From: an uncultured Desulfobulbaceae bacterium
GTDB lineage: Bacteria > Desulfobacterota > Desulfobulbia > Desulfobulbales > Desulfocapsaceae
Reading direction: 5' to 3'
Assembly (NCBI GenBank): GCA_937910875.1
Contig: CALENA010000048.1
Location: 1-44,473, forward strand
DNA: 44,473 nucleotides
Positions 1 to 7,977 of this stretch are shown here, in pieces; the stretch's first letter is position 1, and the number at the start of each line of letters is the position of its first letter. The position numbers and the translations under genes were made by a program. The notes under the pieces are model-generated. The model made no database searches. It was not told the DNA's origin and saw nothing but the letters and a program-made list of their open reading frames with translations.

Positions 1-13
1 CATGATCTGCAAA

Positions 14-39
14 ATACTGAATGCGTCGCCATTCAGTAT
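14..39. repeat. 10-bp perfect inverted repeat (hairpin)
   Basis: Positions 14-23 (ATACTGAATG) are the exact reverse complement of 30-39, with a 6-base loop. There is no T-run on either side, so this is not a clear intrinsic terminator. It may be the end of a transcription unit lying left of the window, or an operator. Nothing else is recognised in the first 230 bases. Confidence 0.45.
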
Positions 40-92
40 GGGTCTTATCTGAACTATGACACATGAAATAGTGGATGGTAAGGGTAGGGGGC

Positions 93-111
93 GATTTTTT
101 TGAAAAAAATC
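93..111. repeat. A/T-tract palindrome
   Basis: A perfect palindrome centred on G102: GA, seven T, G, seven A, TC. It sits in the spacer beyond the tRNA-His terminator. It could be a weak bidirectional terminator or a curved-DNA site; function is not known. Confidence 0.3.
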
Positions 112-237
112 TGGCAGGGGAAAAAGACTGTAAAAAGGAGAAATGTTGTCAGGGCAGAAAAGGAAGAGAGGGGAGAGGGAAGAGGCATTGTGCTGGCTGG
201 CATAGCGCGAAAGCCAGGCGTTAACACGTTGACAATG

Positions 238-272
238 AAAAAAGGGATTCAGGCAGTCAGCCTGAATCCCTT
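238..272 (-). terminator. Intrinsic terminator of tRNA-His
   Basis: On the minus strand a 13-bp perfect stem (260-272 pairing with 242-254, 5-base loop) is followed by a run of T (complement of 238-243). It lies 11 bases beyond the CCA end of the tRNA. Stem, loop and T-run together make this a strong call. Confidence 0.85.
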
Positions 273-283
273 CTGGAAATCAA

Positions 284-361
284 TGGGGTGAATGATGGGA
301 CTTGAACCCACGACCTCCTGGGTCACAACCAGGTGCTGCCACCAGCTGAGCTACATCCACC
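284..361 (-). tRNA. tRNA-His (GTG anticodon)
   Basis: The minus strand folds as a tRNA. The acceptor stem is GTGGATG paired with CATTCAC, the D-arm contains TAGCTCAGCTGG, the anticodon loop is TTGTGAC (anticodon GTG, histidine), and the T-arm carries GGGTTCAAGTCCC. An extra G at the 5' end (complement of 361) faces a C discriminator, the identity pair of bacterial tRNA-His, and CCA is encoded at 284-286. A matched promoter and terminator flank it, so it is probably transcribed alone. Confidence 0.96.
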
Positions 362-388
362 ACATAATCTTGTCTGGAAACGATCCCT

Positions 389-417
389 TATATACCCACT
401 GGGTCTGGGTTTGGCAA
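389..417 (-). promoter_or_regulatory. Sigma-70 promoter of tRNA-His
   Basis: On the minus strand the -35 box TTGCCA (412-417) and -10 box TATATA (389-394) are separated by exactly 17 bp. The predicted transcription start is near 382, about 20 bases before the mature tRNA, which is normal for a tRNA gene with a short leader. Confidence 0.75.
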
Positions 418-430
418 GTCCAAAGTTGGT

Positions 431-1084
431 TTACTGGTCGGCCTGACAGTGTTTGCATTTGCTGGCTTTGGCCTTGATCAACTCGGCACAGGCGACACAT
501 TCCTTGAGGAAATTGTTCTTCAACAGCTGACTCAGGATCATGTTGCTCTCCTGCTCCAGAGAGGAGTCGCGAAAGGTGTGGTTGCGAATCGGATCGATGC
601 AGGCCAGGTCATTGAGATCCAGCAACAGTCTGAGGGCCTGTCTGCGGTTCTCAATATTGGCGGCCTCATTCAGGATCAGAAACATGGCCGGTTTCAGATC
701 CTGCTGAGCGACACAGGTGGCCAGGGCCTTGACTGATGCCTTTTCCTGCTTGTAGCGATCATTTTGTTTGGACAGGGCTTCAAGGTCGATAATACTGCCC
801 GTGAAGGCCATGGCATTGCCAACCATCATGACATTGCTCTCGGTGCTTCCCGGCATTTCCATGTAGCGATAGGAGGCATGATGGCCGTATCTGGCCTCAA
901 TGGAACTCCAGCCATTGATAAAGAGTTTGCATTCATCATTGAGACAGATAAAAAGGACCTCCGATCCCCAGCCCAGGCCGTCACCCACATGGATGGGCGG
1001 GGCCTCGCAGCAGGACATGACTGTCTTGCAGTGTGGACAGGTGTGGACTTCATCGATATAGCGTTGAAAATTCTGGATGGCCAT
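431..1084 (-). CDS. Zinc-ribbon protein of unknown function
   Basis: 217 residues with a good start: an AAAGGAGA ribosome site lies just before the ATG. The N-terminus has a CPHC pair (Cys16, Cys19) followed by Cys25-Cys26 and further cysteines near 45-55. The C-terminus has a second, compact zinc ribbon, Cys196-x2-Cys199 and Cys210-x2-Cys213. Between them is a mixed helical segment with no motif I recognise. No signal peptide or membrane segment is visible, so it is probably cytoplasmic. Paired zinc ribbons suggest nucleic-acid or protein binding, but that is inference. It is convergent to nothing and follows the 45-residue membrane protein on the same strand. Confidence 0.8.
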   Translation of the reverse strand: MAIQNFQRYIDEVHTCPHCKTVMSCCEAPPIHVGDGLGWGSEVLFICLNDECKLFINGWSSIEARYGHHASYRYMEMPGSTESNVMMVGNAMAFTGSIIDLEALSKQNDRYKQEKASVKALATCVAQQDLKPAMFLILNEAANIENRRQALRLLLDLNDLACIDPIRNHTFRDSSLEQESNMILSQLLKNNFLKECVACAELIKAKASKCKHCQADQ

Positions 1085-1229
1085 GGTGTGTCTCCTTTTG
1101 GCAAAGGTCCTTGCGGAAGGTGGTCATTTGCCCTGATTATTGGGGTGGATTCATTGGTGCTGAACCTTGAAATTCTTCGGGTACATCGCATTGCTGTGGA
1201 TTGGCCCCTGACCAGAGGCCTGGTGTCCC

Positions 1230-1367
1230 TCAGCCAGGTCCCTTCTGCAACCCTGCATAAAGATACACGAGAAACCAGGCGGCCAGGATAATCAGGAGCA
1301 GGCGGTTGCCGGAGCCATTTCTGAAAGGCAAACGGGGCCTGTCGTCTTGATCGCTGGAAGGTTCCAT
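1230..1367 (-). CDS. Small single-pass membrane protein (45 aa)
   Basis: An open frame of 46 codons including TGA. It starts with ATG 13 bases after the stop of the prephenate enzyme gene on the same strand. The first 20 residues are polar (MEPSSDQDDRPR...), followed by a hydrophobic stretch at about residues 23-40 rich in Leu, Ile, Trp and Tyr, and a short polar tail. This is the layout of a small inner-membrane protein. The ribosome site is weak (AAGAAT), and it may be translated by coupling to the upstream gene. I do not recognise a family. It is below the size many gene finders report. Confidence 0.5.
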   Translation of the reverse strand: MEPSSDQDDRPRLPFRNGSGNRLLLIILAAWFLVYLYAGLQKGPG

Positions 1368-1380
1368 GAGTATGATTCTT

Positions 1381-3066
1381 TCAGCTACTGGAGGTGCTCA
1401 GGACCTCATCAACCAGATGGGCCTGCTTCATCCGGGTCTTGAGGAACGAGGGGGTCAGGTAATCGCGGTTCTGGTCCATGGTCGTGCACAACTCGGCAAT
1501 CTGGCCCCGTTCCGCCATTTCCATGGTCTGGGTCAGGTTCGCGCAGAAGGTGCGGACAATTTTACGACTGTCGCCTCCCGTGGCCATGATCTCGGCATAG
1601 GTTCTGGAATTCTGGCTGTGGACCCGGGCCATGGCCAGAATTCCGTAGAGGGAGGTCAAAGTCGAGTGGCTGCCGATGTCATCGCAGTCAATTGCATGTT
1701 CCTTGAGGGTCTTGGCCAGGGCCACTGAAATGATGGTCGGAAGTTTCTGACCAACGCCCATGAGCAGGTCGTGCTTGTTGGGGCTGTCGTGGAAGATCTC
1801 GGCTCCATGTTTATAGAGAAAGGCCTCAAATTCCCCGCAAAATCCGCCACTGCGCGGGGTCCGGACCACGGCGGCATTTTTATCTTTCATGGTCAGGGTC
1901 TGTGGACCCCAGAGATTATGGACCAGCATCAGCTCAACGCCCTGGGAGGTAACCTCTGTGGCCGTCATGAGGGTATGCTCAGACTCGCCGGCCAGGATGA
2001 TCAGGGCCTGTCCGTCCTGGAGCAGAGGGCCGTACTGTTCGATGGTGGCTGCGGTGACTGAAATGGGTACGCAGATCATGACCACATCGACCTCGGGGAT
2101 CATCTTCTCTGGCCGGACCGAGGTGGATCGGCCAGTCAGGATGGTCCGGTATCCCTCGTTTTCCAGGCGATCGGCAAACCAGGAACTCATCTGGCCGGTG
2201 CCGATAAAGCCGAAAGTCTTGATCTTTTTGACCCGCATGTCCACTCGGGGAAAGCTGCCCAGGATCTTGATGGAGTCTTCTTCCTGGATAATGTTCTGTT
2301 CAAGATTGCGGAGGGCCAAACTGAGGTTGTCATCGCCGATATGGCCTTCGACTTCGAGATAGATCTGCAGCTTCTGGGTCTTGACATCACTTTCCGAGCG
2401 CAGATCCAGGATATTGATGCCCCGGCGGGTGAATTCGTTCAGGATATCGACCAGCATGCCGACCCGGTCCTTGAGGGGGCGGGTAATGATGGCCGTGGCA
2501 TCATAGCCGGTGGGACTGGCTGGATTGGCACCGAGGACTGCATAGCGGGTCCGATTATGGGAGACCACCTCCCGGGCCACCAGGTGGAGATTATGGAGGC
2601 GTAGGAGTTCTTCGGAATCAATCACCGCATGGTCGTGACGCCTCTGCTGGTGAATATCAAGAAGGGCGGCCTCCATGTCGTGGACGATCATCAGGGTGGC
2701 GTTGGGGTAATGGGCGGCAATGTACTCATCACACTGCTTGAAGACAGAGCCCCGGCCGATGATGACCCTGATCGACTCCTCCTGGACCTCAGAGCTCAGG
2801 GTGCCCAGTGAAAGATGGATCGGCAGGACCACATTATCGACCCAGTATCCCTGATCGAGATTCTGCATCAGACGGAAGTATTCTTTGTCATCACCCTCCC
2901 GGGTGTTGTAGATGGGAAGAAGGGCAAAATCCACCTGCTCGTCGACAAAGGCGTTAATGACCTCTGAGATATGGTTGAAGAGGCAGAGTTCAGCGTCTGG
3001 CGCATATTGACTGGCCGCCTGGCAAGCGTGAGATCCTTGTGGACCGAGGGTGGCGATGGTGATCAT
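1381..3066 (-). CDS. Fused prephenate dehydratase-like / ACT / prephenate dehydrogenase
   Basis: 561 residues from the ATG at 3066; an upstream TTG at 3108 would add 14 residues not expected for the family. Neither start has a clear ribosome site. Counting from the longer start, residues 15-195 resemble prephenate dehydratase (TLGPQGSHA opening, catalytic-type TRY at 187-189). Residues 217-285 are an ACT regulatory domain. Residues 298-575 are a TyrA-type dehydrogenase opening with the NAD-binding GFIGTGQM. The protein would join the phenylalanine and tyrosine branches from prephenate, in the cytoplasm, with ACT feedback control. The dehydratase PIENS motif reads PIYNT, so that half may be inactive or regulatory. 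No chorismate mutase domain is present. Confidence 0.85.
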   Translation of the reverse strand: MITIATLGPQGSHACQAASQYAPDAELCLFNHISEVINAFVDEQVDFALLPIYNTREGDDKEYFRLMQNLDQGYWVDNVVLPIHLSLGTLSSEVQEESIRVIIGRGSVFKQCDEYIAAHYPNATLMIVHDMEAALLDIHQQRRHDHAVIDSEELLRLHNLHLVAREVVSHNRTRYAVLGANPASPTGYDATAIITRPLKDRVGMLVDILNEFTRRGINILDLRSESDVKTQKLQIYLEVEGHIGDDNLSLALRNLEQNIIQEEDSIKILGSFPRVDMRVKKIKTFGFIGTGQMSSWFADRLENEGYRTILTGRSTSVRPEKMIPEVDVVMICVPISVTAATIEQYGPLLQDGQALIILAGESEHTLMTATEVTSQGVELMLVHNLWGPQTLTMKDKNAAVVRTPRSGGFCGEFEAFLYKHGAEIFHDSPNKHDLLMGVGQKLPTIISVALAKTLKEHAIDCDDIGSHSTLTSLYGILAMARVHSQNSRTYAEIMATGGDSRKIVRTFCANLTQTMEMAERGQIAELCTTMDQNRDYLTPSFLKTRMKQAHLVDEVLSTSSS

Positions 3067-3398
3067 GGGGTTCCGGAACTGAGTTGGAAAGAGATGGCTG
3101 GCAATCAATAATACTATTCAGAAAACGAGCTGTTCATCCGTCAGAAAATGACCCGGCAGAACAGTAGCTCCCAAAATATACATTGTTGCGCCATTAGGCA
3201 AGCGTTGAGCACAAAAAGGAGGGGTGAGAGGCCACTTTAGACAGGAAAGCCACTGCTGACTCGGGCGGGTCATGCCACTCGTGCGGGGAAGATCTGTCTG
3301 TCCAGTATGCCCTGAAAAGTAAGGGAATCAGGCTCATCCCAGGAAAGGGCCCTGCCGCACGGAACAGGCCCGATACGGCAGGGTCAAAAAAGTGTTGA

Positions 3399-3863
3399 TC
3401 AGGGCCAGAGGAGACTCTTGTGCATCCAGCCCGTAGTGCCCTGGGTGTGTTTAAGCTTGTACCAGTCACCCTTTGTGTCCAGATGTTCCATGACGACTCC
3501 GCGCTGAACATTGGCGATAATCGGGTTGTCGGTGCCTGGGCCGGAACGCATGTTAGCCGATTGTTTGGCGTCCACGATCACAGTATCGCCTTTACGGGTC
3601 AATGCCGTGAAAATCCAGCCCTTGTCGTTGTCGACATCTGCGACTTCCAGCCACTCTCCATCTCTTTTCAGGACTTTCAGGGGATACCCCTTGAAGACTT
3701 CCATGTAGATGGGGTACTTAATGCCGGGACCGGTGCGGATGTTGACACCGTCATTGATGACCGTGACCGATTCAGCCTGTACCAGCGTTGCACTGAAGAC
3801 AGCAAGAACACCGCCAAGGACAAGGCCTTGAGCCAGAAGACGTATGGGGGAGCTTAATTTCAT
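3399..3863 (-). CDS. Periplasmic protein with two bacterial SH3 domains
   Basis: 154 residues. Residues 1-30 form a Sec signal peptide with a hydrophobic core and a probable cut after VQA. Two SH3 (SH3_3-type) repeats follow: residues 31-95 with VNIRTGPGIKYPI and a GWI strand, and 96-154 with ANMRSGPGTDNPI and a GWMH strand. The RxGPG signature is typical of domains that bind peptidoglycan stem peptides, so a cell-wall or envelope role is likely, with no catalytic domain attached. It is a single-gene unit with its own promoter at 3949-3977. The 285 bases between this gene and the prephenate enzyme hold an imperfect inverted repeat (3350-3357 with 3376-3383) but no gene I can support. Confidence 0.85.
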   Translation of the reverse strand: MKLSSPIRLLAQGLVLGGVLAVFSATLVQAESVTVINDGVNIRTGPGIKYPIYMEVFKGYPLKVLKRDGEWLEVADVDNDKGWIFTALTRKGDTVIVDAKQSANMRSGPGTDNPIIANVQRGVVMEHLDTKGDWYKLKHTQGTTGWMHKSLLWP

Positions 3864-3948
3864 GGTGATGAGATCCTGTGGTTGTGTGAAAGAATCGTGG
3901 ACTTGAAATCAGAACGGGAAGGAAATGATCTTCCCTATTGAATACAAA

Positions 3949-3977
3949 AATATAGCATTGTTTCTGGTTGAAGTCAA
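3949..3977 (-). promoter_or_regulatory. Sigma-70 promoter of the SH3-domain gene
   Basis: Minus-strand -35 TTGACT (3972-3977), a 17-bp spacer and -10 TATATT (3949-3954). Transcription would start near 3942, giving a leader of about 80 bases before the ATG at 3863. Both boxes are close to consensus. Confidence 0.7.
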
Positions 3978-4260
3978 ACCGCATATCCCGTAAAAAGTGA
4001 ACTCTTTGCCGAGCCTCCAGGAGAACCGGAATCAGAGGTGATCAAGGTCAGGTCCGGGCTGATTTGCTGGTTCACATCGCCTGCGAGATATGTTAGAGGT
4101 AACAAGGTTCTTCGGGTGAGTTGTAAGACCATCTGGGGAGAAATTCCTGAGAAGATCCTGGTGATGATCAGGTATGAAGGTTCGTGACTTTGGCTGGTCA
4201 GTCATGGTCGCCGGTGGGCCTTCATATAACAGATTGAAAATAATAATTTATGGTGCGGTG
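3978..4260. other. Intergenic region without a recognised gene
   Basis: Spacer between the divergent SH3 gene and the rhodanese/MBL gene (397 bases in all from 3864). Apart from the minus-strand promoter above, I find no RNA gene and no convincing cobalamin riboswitch, even though cobalamin genes follow downstream. The plus-strand promoter for the next gene is not obvious. Confidence 0.5.
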
Positions 4261-5418
4261 ATGAGCGTGACCCCTTTTCTCTATCAGGCAAAAGATCTGT
4301 TTGGATGGCTGGTGGACCGCGAGGATCTGGTGATTGTCGATGTTCGGAACAGTAAGGATTTTGCCCGCTTTCAGGTTGAATCCCCCTATCCCTTTGAATT
4401 AATCAATGTCTCATATTATGACTTCATGGAACAGGAAGAGTCGTCCGTGGCTCTGGTTCCAAAGGGCAGGCGGATTCGGATTGTCTGTGCCAAAGAGGGT
4501 TCTGCAAAATACGTGGCCGAGATCCTGGTGAAGAATGGGTTTACCGATGTCGGCTACCTGGCCGGTGGAATCAAGAGCTGGGGAAATCTGCTGGTTCCCA
4601 TGGAGATTTATGCTGACAAGGACTATCAGATCTATCAGTTTGTTCGGCCCGGCAAGGCCTCCTGCAGCTATGGCCTGATCTCCAGGGGAGAGATGATGCT
4701 TTTTGATCCATCGCGTAACATCGATTTCTATCTTGATTTTGCCGCGGCCCATGGGGCCACAATCCGCAAGACCTTTGAGACGCATCTCCAGGCCGATTAC
4801 ATTTCCGGCAGCCGTATAATCAGTGAACGAACCGGGGCAGAATTCTGGGCCAATGAGGGCGACTTCAAGGGGGCCAAAACCAGCCATCACCCACTGGTCG
4901 ATGGCGCTGTTCACCAGTTGAGTGCGGATGGAGCACAGGTGCGAGTGGTGTTCACCCCGGGCCATACACCGGGTAGTACCTCCTATGTTATTAATGAGCG
5001 GTTTTTCATCTCCGGGGACACGGTCTTTATCCAGTCCATCGGTCGGCCGGATCTGGGCGGCAAGGCAGTGGAATGGGCAGAGCTCCTGTTTCAGACCATC
5101 ACTGGTATCAAACAGTGGAATCCTGAACTGGTGGTGCTGCCGGCTCATTATATCGACTGGCAGGAGGCCGATAAGCAACTGCATTTCTGCCTGACGTTGG
5201 CGGAGGTGATGAAGCGCAATCAGGCCATCTATGCCATTGATCAGCTGGCGGACTTTATCGCCTTTATTGAGCAGAACATGCGGTCGCAACCCCCTGAGTA
5301 TCGGACCATTCGTCTGGTGAATGGAAATCTCGAGCAGCCCGATGATGAGCAGCAGGAGGTACTGGATCTGGGCAAGAATGAGTGCGCTGCCTCGGCCTAT
5401 GCCGCGGCCCATGCCTGA
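4261..5418 (+). CDS. Rhodanese / metallo-beta-lactamase (persulfide dioxygenase-like) fusion
   Basis: 385 residues from the ATG at 4261. A longer frame from 4174 adds 29 residues unlike the family start. Residues 10-110 are a rhodanese domain with the active-site loop CAKEGSA (Cys76). Residues 120-330 are an MBL fold of the ETHE1/CstB type, with TPGHTPGS (His235), SGDTVF (Asp253), GRPDLGG and a late PAH. Such proteins oxidise or transfer persulfide sulfur in the cytoplasm. The key metal motif THxHxDH reads THLQADY: the second His, an iron ligand in ETHE1, is Gln177. Tyr or Phe at the last position is common in CstB relatives, but the Gln is not. Activity is therefore uncertain. The gene precedes cobC by 21 bases. 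Confidence 0.85.
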   Translation: MSVTPFLYQAKDLFGWLVDREDLVIVDVRNSKDFARFQVESPYPFELINVSYYDFMEQEESSVALVPKGRRIRIVCAKEGSAKYVAEILVKNGFTDVGYLAGGIKSWGNLLVPMEIYADKDYQIYQFVRPGKASCSYGLISRGEMMLFDPSRNIDFYLDFAAAHGATIRKTFETHLQADYISGSRIISERTGAEFWANEGDFKGAKTSHHPLVDGAVHQLSADGAQVRVVFTPGHTPGSTSYVINERFFISGDTVFIQSIGRPDLGGKAVEWAELLFQTITGIKQWNPELVVLPAHYIDWQEADKQLHFCLTLAEVMKRNQAIYAIDQLADFIAFIEQNMRSQPPEYRTIRLVNGNLEQPDDEQQEVLDLGKNECAASAYAAAHA

Positions 5419-5439
5419 TCTGCAGCAGGGATAGAGATC

Positions 5440-6030
5440 ATGGCATCCCGGCTGATTCTCCTTCGTCACGGTGAGACCGGTGCGAATGGCCGTTATTTCG
5501 GAGCGACTGATATCCCTCTGGCCCAACAGGGCAGAGAGCAGATTGTCTGTCTGGCCCCGCGCGTCCAGAAGATGGGTGTTGATGCGGTCTGGGTCAGTCC
5601 CCGTCGTCGTTGTCGTGAGACCCTGGATCTTCTGGCTCTCCCGCACCGGTTTCAGCTGGAAGACGACCTGCGCGAGGTCGATTTTGGTCAGTGGGAGGGA
5701 TTGACCTTTTCTGAGATGGTCAAGCGAGATCCACTCCTGGTGGATCAATGGGCCCGAGGGGACACAGGTTTTACCTTTCCCGGTGGTGATTCCCTGGTCG
5801 CCTTTAACCAGCGGATTGCGCAGGTGGCTGAACGGCTCTGTGATTGTGACGCTGAGACAATCCTGCTGGTCAGCCATGGCGGAGTGATCCGCGGTCTGAT
5901 CTGCCAATTGCTTGGTCTCTCTCTTAACCAGTCTCTTCTGTTCCAGCAGGCCTCAGGACGATATGCCGTGCTGGATATCCATGACGGACGGGGCGTACTG
6001 GTGGGATTCAACCGGGGTGGAGCCTGCTGA
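5440..6030 (+). CDS. cobC: Alpha-ribazole phosphatase (histidine phosphatase family)
   Basis: 196 residues. The N-terminal LLRHGET gives the catalytic His10 of the phosphoglycerate mutase/histidine phosphatase superfamily. A VSPRRRC segment follows, then EVDFGQWEG with the usual acid, and a second histidine in VSHGGVIRG. Many small phosphatases share this fold. Assignment to CobC, which removes phosphate from alpha-ribazole 5'-phosphate in cobalamin nucleotide-loop assembly, rests on the neighbours cobU, cobT and cobS. The start follows a GGGATAGAG ribosome site. Its last base overlaps the start of cobU, indicating translational coupling. Confidence 0.88.
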   Translation: MASRLILLRHGETGANGRYFGATDIPLAQQGREQIVCLAPRVQKMGVDAVWVSPRRRCRETLDLLALPHRFQLEDDLREVDFGQWEGLTFSEMVKRDPLLVDQWARGDTGFTFPGGDSLVAFNQRIAQVAERLCDCDAETILLVSHGGVIRGLICQLLGLSLNQSLLFQQASGRYAVLDIHDGRGVLVGFNRGGAC

Positions 6031-6590
6031 TGGGACGTCTGGTGCTGATCACAGGCGGGGCCAGGAGCGGTAAGAGCAGCCTGGCCCTGACCCTGGCTGA
6101 ATCGTCTGCCGGCCCCCGATTTTTTGTGGCCACCTGTCCCTGTATCGATCAGGAGATGGAAGAGCGGATCAGGCGCCATCAGCAGGAGCGTGCCGGTCGT
6201 GGTTGGCAGGTCCTGGAGGAAGAGGTGGCCCTGGCTCAGACTGTTCGGGCCTGTGAGCCTGGTGCTGTCGTGCTGGTGGATTGTTTGACCTTGTGGATTA
6301 ACAATCTCATGTATCTCTTTGAGAAATCAGATAAATCATTTTCTGACAATGATCTCGATGGTCACTGCCAGGAATTACTGCAAGCCATTGCAGACCGTCC
6401 AGGGACTGCGATCTGTGTCACCAATGAGGTGGGCATGGGCATTGTCCCTGAGTATCCAGCGGCACGACTCTACCGGGATCTGGTGGGTCGCTGCAATCGT
6501 CTGCTGGCAGCGGCAGCCGACGAGGTAATCATGGTCAGCTGCGGTCTGCCGCTTTATCTGAAAGGCCACTCAGGGTTGGAAATAGAGTGA
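6030..6590 (+). CDS. cobU: Adenosylcobinamide kinase / adenosylcobinamide-phosphate guanylyltransferase
   Basis: 186 residues, the usual CobU length. The P-loop GGARSGKSS occupies residues 9-17. RIRRH places His50 where the guanylylated histidine of Salmonella CobU lies. VLVDCLTLWINN and the later TNEVGMGIVPEYP are family hallmarks. It phosphorylates adenosylcobinamide and then loads GMP to give adenosyl-GDP-cobinamide, the partner used by CobS. The gene overlaps cobC by one base. The next gene of the set, cobT, is 281 bases away because of an inserted repeat element. Confidence 0.95.
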   Translation: MGRLVLITGGARSGKSSLALTLAESSAGPRFFVATCPCIDQEMEERIRRHQQERAGRGWQVLEEEVALAQTVRACEPGAVVLVDCLTLWINNLMYLFEKSDKSFSDNDLDGHCQELLQAIADRPGTAICVTNEVGMGIVPEYPAARLYRDLVGRCNRLLAAAADEVIMVSCGLPLYLKGHSGLEIE

Positions 6591-6659
6591 TGAAACAAAG
6601 TGGCTGAGCGGGCTTCTCACCCCTTCTGCAGCAGGCCCCGCGCTCCTGGTGGTCAGAAA

Positions 6660-6800
6660 GTGCCCGTCCATAAATGGCCCTTTTGCCCAATATCGGCGTT
6701 ATGCTTAAAAAATAATGCTCGGAATATCAAACATATGCCTGCGATTATTTTTTTCGCATGCCTTGATCTTGACCAAAATTGCTCATTTATGGACAGACAC
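6660..6800. mobile_element. MITE-like element between cobU and cobT
   Basis: 141 bp bounded by imperfect terminal inverted repeats of about 26 bp. The left end starts GTGCCCGTCCATAAATG; the right end, reverse-complemented, starts GTGTCTGTCCATAAATG, and both run on to a TTTTG. The interior has a second inverted repeat (AAAAAATAAT near 6707-6716 with ATTATTTTTT near 6743-6753). It has no coding capacity. A target duplication is not clear, although AGAAA occurs on both flanks. It looks like a non-autonomous insertion or a decayed insertion-sequence remnant. Confidence 0.65.
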
Positions 6801-6871
6801 TAGAAAAGTTTTACGGCATCCCGTTTATGTGACACAATCCCGTTTGAATACAAGCTCGAAGGTTGAAAGGA

Positions 6872-7939
6872 ATGATGAATTTGCTCCAAAGGACTTTGAA
6901 ACAGATCTACCCGCAGGATTCTGCCTCCCGTGATCAGGCCAGATATCGGCTTGATCAACTTGCCCTGCCGCCCTGGGCCCTGGGGGATTTGATGGATCTG
7001 GCAGTAGACCTGGCCGGAATGACCCGCTCGCAGCATCCACCGGTGGCCCGTAAGGCCATTGTGACCATGGCGGGAGATCATGGCGTGGTGGTCGAGGGAG
7101 TTTCCAAATTTCCCCAGGAGGTCACCCTGCAGATGGTCTACAACTTCGTCAATGGCGGGGCCGGGATCAATGCCCTGGCCCGTCAGGCTCATGCCGAGGT
7201 GGTGGTGGTTGATATGGGAGTCAATGCCGATCTGCGTGAACTGGCGGACCAGGGCAAGATTCTCAATAAGAAAGTGGGGCTTGGAACCGACAATATTGCG
7301 GTTGGTCCGGCCATGAGTCGGGCCATGGCCCAGCGCGCCGTTGAATCGGGCATTGATGTGGCCAATCAGTTGTCAGAGCGGATTGATCTGTTTGGCACCG
7401 GCGATATGGGGATTGCCAATACCACGCCCTCAACGGCCATTGCCGCGGTGTTGACCGGCAAGGACGTGGCTGAAGTGGCCGGACGTGGGACTGGCCTGAA
7501 TGATGAGCAACTGGCCCACAAGATTGAGGTGGTGTCGCGGGCCATTGCCGTGAATTCGCCCAATGCCAGGGACGGACTTGATGTCCTGGCCAAGGTCGGT
7601 GGTTTTGAGATTGGCGGGATAGCCGGGTTGATTATCGGGGCGGCGGCCAACCGCAAGCCAATACTGGTCGATGGCTTTATATCCACGGCCGGGGCCTTGA
7701 TTGCCTACGCGATCGAACCCTTTGTCCGTGATTACATCATCTGCGCCCATCGCTCCATGGAACCTGGCCATCGCTTTATGATGGAAAAGCTTGGCTGCAG
7801 GCCACTCCTTGATTTGAATATGCGTCTGGGTGAGGGGACAGGCGCGGCCGTGGCCATGAATCTGGTGGAAGCCGCTGTGGCCGTGCTCACGGAAGTTGCC
7901 ACCTTTTCGGAGGCGGCCGTGGCCCAGTCAGACAAATAG
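6872..7939 (+). CDS. cobT: Nicotinate-nucleotide--dimethylbenzimidazole phosphoribosyltransferase
   Basis: About 355 residues, the normal CobT length. I prefer the ATG at 6872, nine bases after a GAAGG ribosome site; a TTG at 6863 and an ATG at 6875 are alternatives. Signatures are TMAGDHGVVVEGVS near the start, FGTGDMGIANTT in the middle, and RLGEGTGAA near the end. The last contains the glutamate that acts as catalytic base in Salmonella CobT. It makes alpha-ribazole phosphate, the lower-ligand nucleotide of cobalamin, from nicotinate mononucleotide and a benzimidazole. Its stop overlaps the GTG codons ahead of cobS. Confidence 0.95.
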   Translation: MMNLLQRTLKQIYPQDSASRDQARYRLDQLALPPWALGDLMDLAVDLAGMTRSQHPPVARKAIVTMAGDHGVVVEGVSKFPQEVTLQMVYNFVNGGAGINALARQAHAEVVVVDMGVNADLRELADQGKILNKKVGLGTDNIAVGPAMSRAMAQRAVESGIDVANQLSERIDLFGTGDMGIANTTPSTAIAAVLTGKDVAEVAGRGTGLNDEQLAHKIEVVSRAIAVNSPNARDGLDVLAKVGGFEIGGIAGLIIGAAANRKPILVDGFISTAGALIAYAIEPFVRDYIICAHRSMEPGHRFMMEKLGCRPLLDLNMRLGEGTGAAVAMNLVEAAVAVLTEVATFSEAAVAQSDK

Positions 7940-7977
7940 TGGTGACCCGGGAACGACGCATCGGGGATACCGGTCTG

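Noticed and set aside
100-291. 63-residue plus-strand frame before the tRNA
   Set aside because: Very basic, runs through the tRNA terminator hairpin and reaches the tRNA; no coding evidence.
3194-3511. 105-residue minus-strand frame overlapping the SH3 gene
   Set aside because: Overlaps the 3' part of a well-supported gene in another frame and has no start signal or domain.
3978-4260. Cobalamin riboswitch upstream of the cob gene run
   Set aside because: CCAGGAGAACCGG-like sequence near 4018 recalls part of a B12 box, but the rest of the conserved core and its pairing partners are not present.
4411-5907. 498-residue minus-strand open frame
   Set aside because: It lies antisense to the rhodanese/MBL gene and cobC, both with clear catalytic motifs, and shows no domain of its own.
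6600-6803. 67- and 72-residue frames between cobU and cobT
   Set aside because: They cross the MITE-like element and have no coding signature.
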